Assembly: GCA_038206725.1 (NCBI GenBank)
Contig: JBBRAO010000020.1
Span: 1-56,566, forward strand
DNA: 56,566 bases
Origin: JBAXXL01 sp038206725
Lineage (GTDB): Bacteria > Bacteroidota > Ignavibacteria > Kapaibacteriales > UBA2268
Direction: 5' to 3'
Position numbers and translations under genes: made by a program. Positions within the stretch are counted from its first letter, which is position 1. Each line of letters starts with the position of its first letter. Shown in pieces: positions 33,410 through 41,982 of this stretch. The notes beneath the pieces are model-generated. The model had not been told where the DNA came from. It worked only from the letters and a program-made list of their open reading frames with translations, and did not search any database.

Positions 33410-33445
33410 AGTATAGACAACTGAGAAGTCCATTTCTTTCTCTGT
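33410..33445 (-). promoter_or_regulatory. Conserved 36-base leader element, copy 1
   Basis: On the minus strand this reads ACAGAGAAAGAAATGGAC, one variable base, then TCTCAGTTGTCTATACT. It matches copy 2 (53377-53412) at 35 of 36 positions. Both copies lie 60-66 bases before the start of a T9SS-secreted protein gene. It could be a promoter or 5-prime leader control site. Confidence 0.65.
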
Positions 33446-33533
33446 CTAGAAAAACAATTTGCAATTTTGGTAAAATAGTTGGGTTTTGACAACGGCAGTT
33501 TAGGAGCAGACGCAAAATTAACTGGATAATTTC

Positions 33534-33561
33534 AAAAAAAAGCCCGCAAAATTGCGAGCTT
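33534..33561 (-). terminator. Rho-independent terminator after the Mpv17-like gene
   Basis: On the minus strand GCTCGCAA-TTTTGCGGGC forms a stem (33542-33559) followed by eight T residues, 34 bases after the stop of the 33596-34339 gene. Confidence 0.75.
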
Positions 33562-33595
33562 AATTTAAAAAAATAAATATATGTTCCGTTTTTGC

Positions 33596-34339
33596 TTAGG
33601 CTAGAACAGGTTTCTTTTCTTGTCCCTTAATAGCGGCGATTGCTAAAATTACACCCAAAACTATTCCCAATAAAGCGGCTACCAATATGCGGTATTCCGG
33701 AGGAAGTAGGAAGTTTATAGTGTGAGCCGGTATCCAGAAAAAAGGAATTGTGCGCATAAATACAAATCCCCACATAACTTTCCAGTTCATATTCTGTAAG
33801 TGATGACCGAAACGGATTTTGTGAGTGAAGAACTTAATAATCGAGCCGCCGGTTTCATTAATATGAGCATCGGTTAATTTATGTAATGTCATAAACATAG
33901 GCGCGAAAAACACGTTCATCGTCGCGCTGAATGTGAATGCGGCAAGAACTTGAAGCCACGAATGAGACACAAAAATGCTTTGGTTTAATATCGCGGCAGG
34001 ATTTGGTAATTCAGCAGGAAATTTTACGCCCATTGATGCTAACATCATTGGTGCGCCCGCGGCAAAAATCACGAACGCCGCCTTTATCATCAAACCCAAA
34101 ATACCCCAAACAAACGCGCGAGGTAATATTCCGAAGCCTTTGGTGTAATAATTGCCCGTGCGAATGCGCAGACCGATACATTCGCCGATTGTCGCTAATA
34201 TGCCGAACTTGATGAATGACCAAATATAGGGATGCAAAGCGTTGGACGCTGAGTACAGTTTATATAGCGGTTCCGAAATGAAAAACGGCAAAAACAGAGC
34301 CGTTAGTAGCAGTAGCATTAGTAAATCTTTTTGTTTCAT
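33596..34339 (-). CDS. Integral membrane protein resembling the Mpv17/PMP22 family
   Basis: A 247-residue protein with about six hydrophobic segments and no signal-peptide cleavage site. The C-terminal part, NMNWKVMWGFVFMRTIPFFW then INFLLPPEYRILVAALLGIVLG, resembles the Mpv17/PMP22 signature (NWK-x-W, then NF-x2-P-x3-R). The N-terminal half has FIKFGILATIGECIGLRIRTG and FGILPRAFVWGILGLMIKAA, which I cannot assign. Mpv17 proteins are small channel-like proteins known best from eukaryotic organelles. Function here unknown. It stands alone with a clear terminator; nothing nearby suggests a pathway. Confidence 0.55.
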   Translation of the reverse strand: MKQKDLLMLLLLTALFLPFFISEPLYKLYSASNALHPYIWSFIKFGILATIGECIGLRIRTGNYYTKGFGILPRAFVWGILGLMIKAAFVIFAAGAPMMLASMGVKFPAELPNPAAILNQSIFVSHSWLQVLAAFTFSATMNVFFAPMFMTLHKLTDAHINETGGSIIKFFTHKIRFGHHLQNMNWKVMWGFVFMRTIPFFWIPAHTINFLLPPEYRILVAALLGIVLGVILAIAAIKGQEKKPVLA

Positions 34340-34449
34340 ATTATTCCTATAGTGTTTATATATAATTTATTTTTTGTTTTTATTCTTGATGATTCTAAAA
34401 AAACAAGAGGACTATCTTCCTTGAGTTCTCAAACTCATCGATAATGCGC

Positions 34450-34836
34450 TTAAAATAATACGATTTGTTTAACAAGATTGCTGTTATTTTCAAATCTATT
34501 ATTTTTAGAGTTTTCGTAAAAATAAAATTCATTCATCCATTTTACAGGATCAAAGGTTTTAAATTCATACCAAGCACGAAACGCGCCACCATCATATTGA
34601 TTAGGAATATGATTAGTTGCGGCTTTTTCAGCTAAATAATCAAAAAAGCCAAAATCCAAATCTGTTTTCAAAACATAACTAACTTCCGTAATTTCAATTA
34701 CCGGGTATCCACTATTTGGGAAATCCCCTGTGCTTGTTAGTTTTTGAAACATCCTTTCAGGATTGCAGTTATTAGCCGCATTATACAATAAATAATGGTC
34801 TTTATGTTCTTTGCTTTTATAAAAGACAATTTCCAT
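34450..34836 (-). CDS. Conserved-looking small protein of unknown function
   Basis: I do not recognise this 128-residue protein. It has no signal peptide or membrane segment, is rich in aromatic residues (AFRAWYEFKTFDPVKWMNEFYFYE), and ends in an Asn-rich tail. The first ATG gives MEIVFYKSKEHKDHYLL. It lies 127 bases downstream of mazG on the same strand and 110 bases before the Mpv17-like gene, so it is probably not in a tight operon. It could be an immunity-type or metabolic protein; the sequence does not decide. Confidence 0.6.
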   Translation of the reverse strand: MEIVFYKSKEHKDHYLLYNAANNCNPERMFQKLTSTGDFPNSGYPVIEITEVSYVLKTDLDFGFFDYLAEKAATNHIPNQYDGGAFRAWYEFKTFDPVKWMNEFYFYENSKNNRFENNSNLVKQIVLF

Positions 34837-34963
34837 TTTATATCCAATTTGTTGTTAGTTTATCAATTTGTTTCATTTGTTCGATAGTATAAGCCAAAAC
34901 TCGTATAATTTGTTCGATGTGCTCAGTTTCCAGCAGTATGTTTTTATTTTTTCTTTCTTCGCA

Positions 34964-35788
34964 TTAACAATTGACAATTTTCTTCTCGATTGCTTTTGCC
35001 TCATCCCATATCGCGTCCAGTTCTTCCAAGCTCATATCCTGCATATTTTTGCCCATTTTTAAAACGGTGCGTTCTATATATTGAAATCGAGAGGTAAATT
35101 TGTTGTTCGTTAATTGTAGGGCTTCTTCCGCAACCAAACCTTCGTGACGTGCGGCGTTAACTAATGCAAAGAACACGTCGCCCAACTCCATACGCGCTTT
35201 TTCTTTATCACCTGAATCAATTTCGTGCTTTAATTCCGCGATTTCTTCCTCCACTTTATTCCAAACATCGCGCTTGTCTTCCCAATCGAATCCCACACGC
35301 GATACTTTTTCCTGAATGCGTTCGGCTCTTAGCAATTGTGGCAACGAAACCGGCACGCCATCTAAAATGGAATCGCGTCCCTCCTTCATTTTCAGCTTTT
35401 CCCAATTTTGCAACACTTCTTGCGAATCGGCAACTACTGTATTACCAAATACGTGCGGATGGCGAAATACCATTTTATCGCTTGCGAAAGTTATAACATC
35501 ATTCAGATTAAACGCACCGCGTTCTTCCGCCATAACAGCGTGCATTATGATGTGAAGTAATAGATCGCCCAGCTCTTTTGCAAAGCCGGAATCATTTTTC
35601 TCATAAATATCGCTGATGCACTCATAAACTTCCTCAACCATATAATGAGCTATTGATTCATTAGTCTGTTTTGCATCCCACGGACAATGCTTGCGTAGAA
35701 GTGTTACTATTTCCACAAATCTTTCGAATTGGGCTATTGGGTCCGCGGAATTTTTGGATTCAGGGACGGGTATATTTGCTTGACTCAT
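34964..35788 (-). CDS. mazG: Nucleoside triphosphate pyrophosphohydrolase
   Basis: Hydrolyses NTPs and dNTPs to NMPs plus pyrophosphate, cleaning non-canonical or excess nucleotides. The 274-residue protein has two MazG domains. In the first, CPWDAKQTNESIAHYMVEEVYE and KELGDLLLHIIMHA carry the EExxE/ExxD metal site; in the second these are WNKVEEEIAELKHEI and RMELGDVFFALVNAAR. The final residues KKIVNC come from a short repeat that supplies the stop codon (about 34960-34985). It starts 18 bases after the DUF4175 gene and is the third gene of that operon. Confidence 0.93.
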   Translation of the reverse strand: MSQANIPVPESKNSADPIAQFERFVEIVTLLRKHCPWDAKQTNESIAHYMVEEVYECISDIYEKNDSGFAKELGDLLLHIIMHAVMAEERGAFNLNDVITFASDKMVFRHPHVFGNTVVADSQEVLQNWEKLKMKEGRDSILDGVPVSLPQLLRAERIQEKVSRVGFDWEDKRDVWNKVEEEIAELKHEIDSGDKEKARMELGDVFFALVNAARHEGLVAEEALQLTNNKFTSRFQYIERTVLKMGKNMQDMSLEELDAIWDEAKAIEKKIVNC

Positions 35789-35806
35789 TTAGTTCACTTA
35801 AATAAA

Positions 35807-38800
35807 TTATTTTTGTAGAGCTTCGTAATATTGTTTGATAAGTTTTTCGTAGTCTTCGGAGTAACCTTGTTTATTGGATTTCATCAACTCTTCGATAGCC
35901 TGCTTTTTGCCTGCTGGTGAAAGCATATCCAATTCCGACGGACTCATCGCGCGATAGTTCTTTCCTGTTTTAGCTTCACGATTTTTCTCATAATCTCTAT
36001 CGTTAATTGATTGCGAGGCATCCAACAAACGGTTCAATATTTTTTCTTGACGTTTCAAGGTCTCCTGACTAATTTTTCCGGATTTCATTTCAGTTGCTAT
36101 TTCTTGCATTTCATCGGCAATTTTATCGAGAGCTTCCAAACGTTTTCTATCTTGGTTAGCGTATTTTTTTTGTTCATCGGTCAGGTCTTGAGCGGATTTA
36201 CCGGCACTACCCTGCTTCCCGCCTAAACGTTTCATTTCGGCTTGTTGTTCCAACGACATACCTTGGCCTTGGCCTTTTCCGCTCGAACCACCGCCACCTT
36301 GCTTATTCATCATTTCCTGCATCGCTTGGTTGATCGCCTGCTGTTGAGCCGCTAGTTCCTGAAGTTGCTGTGACATACCTGAGGAACTTCCTTGTCCCTC
36401 GCCTTCACCTTCGCCTTCGCCTTCGCCCGGATTAGAGCAAGCACCGCCGCGTTGTAGTTTAGCCAATTGATTCTGCATAGATGAAACCGCGCCATTCATA
36501 GCCGCCATCGAACTTTGCTGAGGTGCTGCTGCCTCGGAACTGTTCCTTTCCGATAATTTACCAAAGGCGTCTTGCATTGATTGCAGAGCGTTTTGCAATT
36601 TTGAAACCATATCAGGAGTAACAGCGAAGGACTGCTCTCCCAATTCCGCCATCGCCATTGCTGTATTAGCCAATTGGTCGAATAAATCGGCTTGTTTACG
36701 TGCATTTTCAGGGAATTTCGTTGAGTTGTAATCCATACTTTTCGTTTTGTTGCTCAACGATTCCTGGCGTTTTGACAATTCCAAAAGATTGGAAATTGAT
36801 TTCTGAAGTTGTTTTAACGCTTTTTCTTTAGAATCCTTATCCATTTGCTGACGCATAGACTGCATTTTGTTTGCAAAATTCCGCATATTTTCGGAGGCTT
36901 TTTTCTGATTTTTATTAGCTTCCGATTTCTTTTGCGCCTTGATATTCTTCTCAGCGGATTGCATATTCTCTTCGGTTTCTTTTGGAGAAAGTTCGTTTTG
37001 GGCATCCTTCATCATATCCATCGGCATTTCTTTTTCACCGATTTCTTTCATAAGGTCTTCCAACGATTTGACATCTTTTTCAAGTTCTTTGAAATCTTGG
37101 GTCAAATTGTTTTGTTGTTTAGCAAGTTCTTCCGCTTGGTCGGCTTTTGCATCTTTAGTTTTTTCAGCTAATTTATCCTGCCTATCAGCCAATTCGTCGG
37201 CTCTTTTTGCTAAAGCGTCCGCTTTTTGTTGAGCTTGAATGCGTTTAAGCATTTTCAACGAGCGTTCGATATTCTTTTTGAATTGTTCTTCATTGAATTT
37301 GAATTTCTCCAAAGCCTTTTTCATATCTTCGGCAGTCATATTCTCCAACGCTTTTTTCATATCCTGCTGAAGTTTTTTTAATTCCGGTGAATCAACTTGC
37401 TTCATCAGGTTTTGGAGTTCCATATATTTCTCCATCGTTTCCGGAGAAATCATATTGTTTTCGGCTAACTGCTTAGTATTATCTTCGAGTTTCTGTGCCA
37501 GATTCTGCATCTTGTTTTTGATATCTTCTTGGCGACTCATCAAACTTTCAGCTTTCTTTTTGTCGGACCATTGAAGTTCTTCTTTAGGATTTTTCTTTAG
37601 CATCTCCCTGTTCAGCTCTTCCATATCCTTTTTCAAATCTTCGGCTTCTTTAACCGCTTCTTTTATTTCGTCGGCAACATCTTTTTGCGTTAAGTCGCTT
37701 TCTTCCATCACTTCTTCCAATGAAGGAAGCCGAACTGTCAGCGTATTTGTACGTGCTTTTTTCGGTCCACCGAAATTATCGTTATCGGCTACTTCAAAAT
37801 AGTACTCATATATATCTTCGGGACTTATATTTATTGCTGATAAGTCCCACACATAATTAATATCATTTTTAATTTCCAATCTCGAAATAGGAATGTTTAT
37901 GTTCGAGAATTTTGTTTCCGTCGGAGCGTATTTCGATTGGATCAAGCGATAATACAGTTTCAAAGAGGTAAATCCGTAATCATCGCTGATGGAAAGCTGA
38001 ATCGGAAGCGTAGTGCTTTGATTTATCGTTACATCGGTAGTTGGTTTTGTTTGCGTTATTGACGGATAGTCGTCGGAAAGCGCGGTCAGGTTATATTTTA
38101 TTGGATTAGCGTTGGTTTGCATATCCGTATCTTCCAATTTAATATAATATCTACCGGTTTCGGCTAAGAAAAACCTTGCGGAAGCTTTTCTACCGGCTAC
38201 GTTCATTCTAAGTTTCATTGTATCAACGCGTTTGACACCCGAAGTATCACCCTTAGTATTCTCCAAAATCAGCCACGCGCGCTGTAATTCTTTATTACTA
38301 TACGCTGAGATTTCAATGGAACTTCCTCGCAATGCCGCAACATCGGCGTTTTGCTCTGTAAAACCTTTGCTCGATAAACCGGTATAGGACGGATAGTTTA
38401 TTTTTCCAATTATCGAACGTATATTTGGTAGATTAATAACTGTAATCTTTCCGGTGTCCGTTCGAACGATCTCGCTCATCCAGTCCGCTTCGGCATAGTA
38501 TTCGAAACTACGCTTCACCGCTTGATTAATGTATATATATGTGTTTGATGTATCTAAATCAATTTCATAAGAGTCAAAGTTCACTTGGTTTTGTTGTCTT
38601 ATGAATAACCTGATTTTTTCAGGCGCGGTACCCAATGCTTTGACTTTTATGACTAATCGGTTAGACCGCAACATTGTTGTATCGCCCGGGAATATTTTAA
38701 GCTGGAATGGTGATGGTGGAATATAGGAGCGATTAAAATTCAGCAACCTATCGAATGCCGACCCCAAAGGAGTAATAGTAGATATTAAAGCAATTAAAAG

Positions 38801-39307
38801 AAGAAGCAAAAGCAATGTTCGTGTGGCGGCTCTGCGCAATGGTTTGCGGTTAATAATCGCCTCGAAATCAACTTCATCGGCGATTAGTACGGTTTTTTCA
38901 AATTCCGCAACTGCTAACTCCGAAGAAAGCGATTGCGTTCTGTTTCGAGAATTATATATCTGCATCGCATTACATAATTTATCGCCGACTTCAGTAAAAC
39001 GCTTACCAATCCTTAACGCTATATCCTCGATTGATGGGAAATTGCGAATGCCAAACGCACGCAATAATGGCGTAATCATATAGGACAAGAATGATATAGC
39101 AGCTATGCCGCCAATTGTTTTTATGATATATGTTCTAAACTCTGTGTTTCCAAATACCGCCCATTCCAAAAGTACCGCCAATAGAAAAGAAAATACAATC
39201 CAGAAAACTGTTTTCAAAAAACCGGTACTAAGCAGATAAGTGGTTTCCTTACGGCGGACCGCCTTTAACTGAAATACTATTCTACTGTATAAATTAATTT
39301 TGCTCAT
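35807..39307 (-). CDS. DUF4175 domain-containing large membrane protein with long coiled coil
   Basis: A 1166-residue protein. Hydrophobic segments lie at about 30-75 (TVFWIVFSFLLAVLLEWAVF, IGGIAAISFLSYMITPL) and near 165-185. A beta-rich periplasmic part to ~520 is typical of DUF4175 (FPGDTTMLRSNRLVIKVKALG). A very long charged helical region follows (EAVKEAEDLKKDMEELNREML), then a Gln/Gly-rich stretch with a GEGEGE repeat, and another helical tail. DUF4175 genes occur with DUF4159, MoxR and Bat-like VWA genes; here DUF4159 is 5 bases upstream and the batB-like gene is divergent. It probably serves as an envelope scaffold. Function is not established. Confidence 0.85.
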   Translation of the reverse strand: MSKINLYSRIVFQLKAVRRKETTYLLSTGFLKTVFWIVFSFLLAVLLEWAVFGNTEFRTYIIKTIGGIAAISFLSYMITPLLRAFGIRNFPSIEDIALRIGKRFTEVGDKLCNAMQIYNSRNRTQSLSSELAVAEFEKTVLIADEVDFEAIINRKPLRRAATRTLLLLLLLIALISTITPLGSAFDRLLNFNRSYIPPSPFQLKIFPGDTTMLRSNRLVIKVKALGTAPEKIRLFIRQQNQVNFDSYEIDLDTSNTYIYINQAVKRSFEYYAEADWMSEIVRTDTGKITVINLPNIRSIIGKINYPSYTGLSSKGFTEQNADVAALRGSSIEISAYSNKELQRAWLILENTKGDTSGVKRVDTMKLRMNVAGRKASARFFLAETGRYYIKLEDTDMQTNANPIKYNLTALSDDYPSITQTKPTTDVTINQSTTLPIQLSISDDYGFTSLKLYYRLIQSKYAPTETKFSNINIPISRLEIKNDINYVWDLSAINISPEDIYEYYFEVADNDNFGGPKKARTNTLTVRLPSLEEVMEESDLTQKDVADEIKEAVKEAEDLKKDMEELNREMLKKNPKEELQWSDKKKAESLMSRQEDIKNKMQNLAQKLEDNTKQLAENNMISPETMEKYMELQNLMKQVDSPELKKLQQDMKKALENMTAEDMKKALEKFKFNEEQFKKNIERSLKMLKRIQAQQKADALAKRADELADRQDKLAEKTKDAKADQAEELAKQQNNLTQDFKELEKDVKSLEDLMKEIGEKEMPMDMMKDAQNELSPKETEENMQSAEKNIKAQKKSEANKNQKKASENMRNFANKMQSMRQQMDKDSKEKALKQLQKSISNLLELSKRQESLSNKTKSMDYNSTKFPENARKQADLFDQLANTAMAMAELGEQSFAVTPDMVSKLQNALQSMQDAFGKLSERNSSEAAAPQQSSMAAMNGAVSSMQNQLAKLQRGGACSNPGEGEGEGEGEGQGSSSGMSQQLQELAAQQQAINQAMQEMMNKQGGGGSSGKGQGQGMSLEQQAEMKRLGGKQGSAGKSAQDLTDEQKKYANQDRKRLEALDKIADEMQEIATEMKSGKISQETLKRQEKILNRLLDASQSINDRDYEKNREAKTGKNYRAMSPSELDMLSPAGKKQAIEELMKSNKQGYSEDYEKLIKQYYEALQK

Positions 39308-39312
39308 AAATT

Positions 39313-39981
39313 CTAATGGGTTAAGGCGTAAACTATTATATTGGTGCCAAATTTCAAGGCTTCTTCTCTTTTATCTGCAGGGTCGTTATGTACAGCCTGG
39401 TCTGCCCATCCGTCCGATGGGTTGCTTTCCACAGTATAAAGAACCGCTAAACGTCCGTCTATGAATATACCAAGTGACTGCGGAGCTTTATCGTCGTGTT
39501 CGTGAGTTTTCGGTACTCCGTTCGGAAAACGAAAATGACAACTAAAAATATCGTGCGAAAAGGGAATTGACGTCAATTTTTGGTCGGGAAACACCTTCTC
39601 GATTTCTTTTCTGAAAAATTTATCTAAACCATAATCATCGTCCACATATAGGAATCCTCCGGATTCCAAATAAGCGCGCAAATTTCTTTGCTCCTTATCG
39701 GAAAACTTCATATTCCCGTGCCCCGTCATAAAAATAAGCGGATACTGGAATAAGTCGTCCGTAGCCAAATCAACGTATTCGTATTTTGGCTCGACGTTTA
39801 TATTGGTATTTGCACGGACATATTTAAGCAAATTTACTTCCGCGGATTGGTCGTTGTACCAGTCACTGCCGCCGGAATATTTTACTCGAGCTAATTTTAT
39901 AGCACTTAAACTTGTTTGACCGCTTGAATCCTGCATAAATACCAATAGCAGAGCTAATATGGTAACAATATTTTTTAACAT
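39313..39981 (-). CDS. DUF4159 domain-containing secreted protein
   Basis: A 222-residue protein with a signal peptide (IVTILALLLVFMQDSSGQ) and a single DUF4159 domain: LARVKYSGGSDWYNDQSAEV, PLIFMTGHGNMKFSDKEQ, YLESGGFLYVDDDYG, and a late SNPSDGWADQAVHNDP. The fold resembles class I glutamine-amidotransferase-like proteins, and no enzymatic role is established. It heads the operon DUF4159-DUF4175-mazG and is divergent from the batB-like gene. This placement with VWA and DUF4175 genes is common in Bacteroidota. Confidence 0.87.
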   Translation of the reverse strand: MLKNIVTILALLLVFMQDSSGQTSLSAIKLARVKYSGGSDWYNDQSAEVNLLKYVRANTNINVEPKYEYVDLATDDLFQYPLIFMTGHGNMKFSDKEQRNLRAYLESGGFLYVDDDYGLDKFFRKEIEKVFPDQKLTSIPFSHDIFSCHFRFPNGVPKTHEHDDKAPQSLGIFIDGRLAVLYTVESNPSDGWADQAVHNDPADKREEALKFGTNIIVYALTH

Positions 39982-40061
39982 AATTCGATATATAACGTGT
40001 ATAAAAATTTAATATTTTTTTTAATATTTATTTAATTTGTCAAAATATTCTTCGTAAATAT

Positions 40062-40091
40062 TTGGGATATGGTAAATATTATATAATTTTG
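40062..40091 (+). promoter_or_regulatory. Bacteroidota-type promoter of the bat genes
   Basis: TTG (40062-40064), a 19-base gap, then TAATTTTG (40084-40091) match the TTG-N19-TAnnTTTG consensus exactly. The ATG of the batB-like gene is 27 bases further. Confidence 0.7.
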
Positions 40092-40118
40092 TAGTAAAGA
40101 ATAATAGTTAATAAAGCA

Positions 40119-41174
40119 ATGTTAAGATTCGAACACATACAATTACTTTGGGCATTGCTGGCGATACCGGGTTTCACCCTGTTTTTCGTATTGTTACGTG
40201 CCTCCCGCACCAATAATTTACGGAAATTCGGTGATTTGGATTTGGTTGCCAGATTGCACCCCGATACTTCGCGGTTTAAATCGCTGAGTAAATTTATCTT
40301 ATTGAATTTGGCTTTCGCATTATTGGTTATAGGTGCGGCGAATCCTCAAATTGGTAATAAACTGGAAAAAGTTGACCGTGAGGGTATCGAGATAATGGTA
40401 GTTCTCGATATATCGAATAGTATGAACGCTCAGGACATAAAACCGAGCCGATTGGAACGGGCTAAACAAGCAATTACAAAGTTGATTGATAAATTGCTCA
40501 GCGATAAAATCGGCACAGTAGTTTTTGCAGGAGATTCCTTTGTTTTACTCCCTATAACTACCGATTTTTCAGCGGCAAAAATGCTTGTGTCTTCTGCTGA
40601 GACCGACCTAATTGACCGTCAAGGTACGGCTTTGGGTTCGGCTATGGATTTGGCTTCGGGTTCATATTCCCCAAATAAATCGCAAAGTAAACTAATGATA
40701 GTTATCTCGGATGGTGAGAACCACGAGGACGATGCTGTATCGTCGGCTAAGAAAGCGGCTGAAAAAGGAATTATTATTTTTACAATCGGTATGGGTAAAC
40801 AATCGGGCGCGCCGATTCCGAAATTAAATGGCAATGGTAACATAGTCGGCTACCAAAAGGATGAATCCGGAAATACGGTTATCTCAAAGTTGAATGCTCC
40901 AGTGCTAAAAGAAATTGCCGATATAGGCGATGGTGAGTTTCTTTACGCCTCATCGGGTACATTAGATTTGAATACAATAATCGAAAAAATATCCAAAATG
41001 AAAAAGAATAAATACGGTTCTAAAATATTCACTGATTTCGACGATAAATTTCAATATTTTCTTTTTGCGGCTTTTATTATATTATTGATTGAGCTGATAA
41101 TCACGTATAGAAAAAATAAATATCTTTCAGCACTAAGCGACTTCGCCGGAGGTAAAAAGAAAAATGAAAAATAA
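40119..41174 (+). CDS. batB: BatA/BatB-like VWA domain membrane protein
   Basis: A 351-residue protein of the aerotolerance Bat family. Two N-terminal membrane helices (about 8-27 and 57-75) precede a VWA domain with an intact MIDAS, Asp97-Ile-Ser99-Asn-Ser101 (VLDISNSM), then PITTDFSAAKMLV and VISDGENHEDDA. A final helix lies near 310-330. Bacteroides normally has two such genes, batA and batB; here one copy is present, so the symbol is approximate. It overlaps the next TPR gene by 11 bases. A consensus promoter precedes it. Likely part of a membrane complex with the TPR protein and the distant BatD/BatE. Confidence 0.85.
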   Translation: MLRFEHIQLLWALLAIPGFTLFFVLLRASRTNNLRKFGDLDLVARLHPDTSRFKSLSKFILLNLAFALLVIGAANPQIGNKLEKVDREGIEIMVVLDISNSMNAQDIKPSRLERAKQAITKLIDKLLSDKIGTVVFAGDSFVLLPITTDFSAAKMLVSSAETDLIDRQGTALGSAMDLASGSYSPNKSQSKLMIVISDGENHEDDAVSSAKKAAEKGIIIFTIGMGKQSGAPIPKLNGNGNIVGYQKDESGNTVISKLNAPVLKEIADIGDGEFLYASSGTLDLNTIIEKISKMKKNKYGSKIFTDFDDKFQYFLFAAFIILLIELIITYRKNKYLSALSDFAGGKKKNEK

Positions 41175-41955
41175 TGCAATTTTGATATTAATCCTCTCGA
41201 TTTTCTGTATTTCATCGTTCGTTATATCGGCAAAGGATGACAAAAAATTTGTGCGTCAGGGCAACAAATCGTATGAAAACAAAAAGTATAACGATGCTGA
41301 AATCAAGTATCGCAAGGCGCTAACCGAAAACCCCGACAACCAAAAAGCAGAGTTTAATCTTGGTGATGCACTCTATAAACAAGGCAACTACAAAGAAGCC
41401 GGTGAAAAGTTCGAGCTAATGAACAGCAAAAAACTAGATAAAAACGAAAAAAATGATGTGAAATATAATCTGGGTAATTCATACTTCGAGCAAGCAAGAG
41501 ATAAAGCCAAATCCGGCGACCAGCAAGGTAGTATGGATTTCCTGAACAAGGCGATAAATTCCTACAAAGGTGCTATGAAATTGGACGGCAAGGATGACAA
41601 TGCTCGCTACAATTATGAATTAGCACGTCGAATGCTTGTTCAACAGCAGAATCAACAAAAACAGCAAAATAAAGATAATAAAGATAACAAAGATCAGAAA
41701 AAAGATAAGCAAAATAAACAAGACCAAAAGAAAGACGATAAAAATAAAGATAAAAACAACAAAGATAAAAGCGATAAGCCAGACGATAAACAAGATCAAA
41801 ATAAACAAGATCAGAATCCTCAACCGCAAAAAAGTAAAATTTCGGATAAGGACGCTGAGCGCATATTAAACGCCCTTCAAGCTCAAGAAAAAGACAAAAT
41901 GAAGAAAATGAAGAAAGTGAAAGGCGGCAAATCTAAAATCGAAAAACAGTGGTAA
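41164..41955 (+). CDS. batC: BatC-like TPR protein with a long Lys/Asp/Asn/Gln-rich tail
   Basis: A 263-residue protein with a signal peptide (ILILILSIFCISSFVISA) and three to four TPR motifs over ~30-155 (NKKYNDAEIKYRKALTENP, KAEFNLGDALYKQGNYKEAG, DARYNYELARRML as landmarks). A highly charged low-complexity segment spans about 157-225, made of K, D, N and Q. The end is a Lys-rich helix (EKDKMKKMKKV). This organisation is typical of BatC. It overlaps the batB-like gene by 11 bases and should be co-translated. Confidence 0.83.
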   Translation: MKNNAILILILSIFCISSFVISAKDDKKFVRQGNKSYENKKYNDAEIKYRKALTENPDNQKAEFNLGDALYKQGNYKEAGEKFELMNSKKLDKNEKNDVKYNLGNSYFEQARDKAKSGDQQGSMDFLNKAINSYKGAMKLDGKDDNARYNYELARRMLVQQQNQQKQQNKDNKDNKDQKKDKQNKQDQKKDDKNKDKNNKDKSDKPDDKQDQNKQDQNPQPQKSKISDKDAERILNALQAQEKDKMKKMKKVKGGKSKIEKQW

Positions 41956-41982
41956 CAATTATTAAAATGTCAGGAGAAAGGT

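Noticed and set aside
33350..33433. N-terminal extension of the IgGFc-binding-like protein by 28 codons
   Set aside because: The ATG at 33349 starts a classic signal peptide with a ribosome site; the upstream part is the conserved leader element, which in its other copy is not in frame with the gene.
36399..36440. Short repeat in the DUF4175 gene (GEGEGE) as a possible phase-variation tract
   Set aside because: The unit is six bases and in frame, so length change would not switch the gene; more likely a flexible linker.
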